A stretch of DNA of 5,864 nt from Piscirickettsiaceae bacterium. GTDB lineage: Bacteria; Pseudomonadota; Gammaproteobacteria; Thiomicrospirales; Thiomicrospiraceae. Both the position numbers and the translations under genes were made by a program. Positions 5,664 through 5,864 of the stretch are shown piece by piece (within the stretch, counting starts at the first letter, position 1; every line of letters starts with the position of its first letter). The DNA lies in assembly GCA_021767305.1 (NCBI GenBank), contig JAASTL010000080.1:1-5864 (forward strand). The letters are read 5' to 3'. The notes under the pieces were generated by a model, which had not been told where the DNA came from, did no database searches, and saw only the letters and a program-made list of their open reading frames with translations.

Positions 5664-5864
5664 TCATACATGATTAATGCTACCACTATATCTTAAGTTT
5701 TCGAGCCGAAGGTAAAATTCATCGACACAAGATTCAAAGGCTTTAAAAGATTTATTAAATGCATGGTGTCTTGCTTGATCTAACAGTTCAATTCCTATAT
5801 CTTCAATAGCAAAATCCTCAAAGAATATATGTGGTCGAAAAAAGGCATCTAATCTTTTTAACCA
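5664..5864 (-). CDS. partial hypothetical protein, C-terminus only
   Basis: On the minus strand an open frame enters from the right edge and runs 66 codons to TGA at 5666-5664. The start lies outside the window. The visible part reads as a real soluble, mostly helical protein, rich in Phe, Glu, Asp and Leu, with no stop. It includes FFEDFAIEDIGIELLDQARH and a tail ending SGSINHV. I do not recognise the family and see no catalytic motif, signal or membrane segment. It converges with the lipoprotein gene, 163 bases away. An open frame of this length can also occur by chance, so the call is tentative. Confidence 0.5.
   Translation of the reverse strand, partial: WLKRLDAFFRPHIFFEDFAIEDIGIELLDQARHHAFNKSFKAFESCVDEFYLRLENLRYSGSINHV

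Overview
The window looks like an accessory arsenic-handling locus from a moderately AT-rich bacterium, most likely a gammaproteobacterium. The lineage is an inference from protein style, not from a marker gene. At its core are an ArsR-type repressor with a Cys-x-Cys metalloid site, a glyceraldehyde-3-phosphate dehydrogenase of the kind associated with ArsJ, and an ArsP/DUF318-type permease operon. No rRNA, tRNA, CRISPR array or insertion sequence was recognised.

Layout, left to right. Positions 1-983 (minus strand) hold the GAPDH gene, whose last few codons run off the left edge. A 152-base divergent control region (984-1135) follows. It carries three 12-bp direct repeats and a 16-bp palindrome that I read as an ArsR operator. 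The arsR gene (1136-1504, plus strand) comes next. A minus-strand operon converges on it: permease (4101-3139), a membrane-anchored Cys-rich thioredoxin-like fusion (3119-2541), and an exported metallo-beta-lactamase-fold protein (2494-1559). A second, nearly identical copy of the palindrome lies just upstream of the permease, next to a perfect TATAAT. One ArsR could therefore control both transcription units. To the right is a plus-strand lipoprotein with an intact NAPE-PLD/UlaG-like metallo-hydrolase fold (4430-5500), then a partial minus-strand reading frame entering from the right edge (5664-5864).

How the parts may work together. In the known ArsJ pathway, GAPDH makes 1-arseno-3-phosphoglycerate from arsenate and ArsJ exports it. 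An arsJ gene would be expected just beyond the left edge, but it is not visible here. The permease operon adds a second branch: a candidate organoarsenical or metalloid exporter, a probably cytosolic membrane-tethered thiol protein with four Cys-Cys pairs and a CxxC thioredoxin site, and an exported MBL-fold protein. The MBL protein has lost two of three Zn1 ligands but keeps the Zn2 set. This three-gene module under ArsR-type operators is the most unusual part of the window, and its substrate is not known from the sequence. The lipoprotein at the right has its own strand and no operator copy, so it may be an unrelated neighbour.
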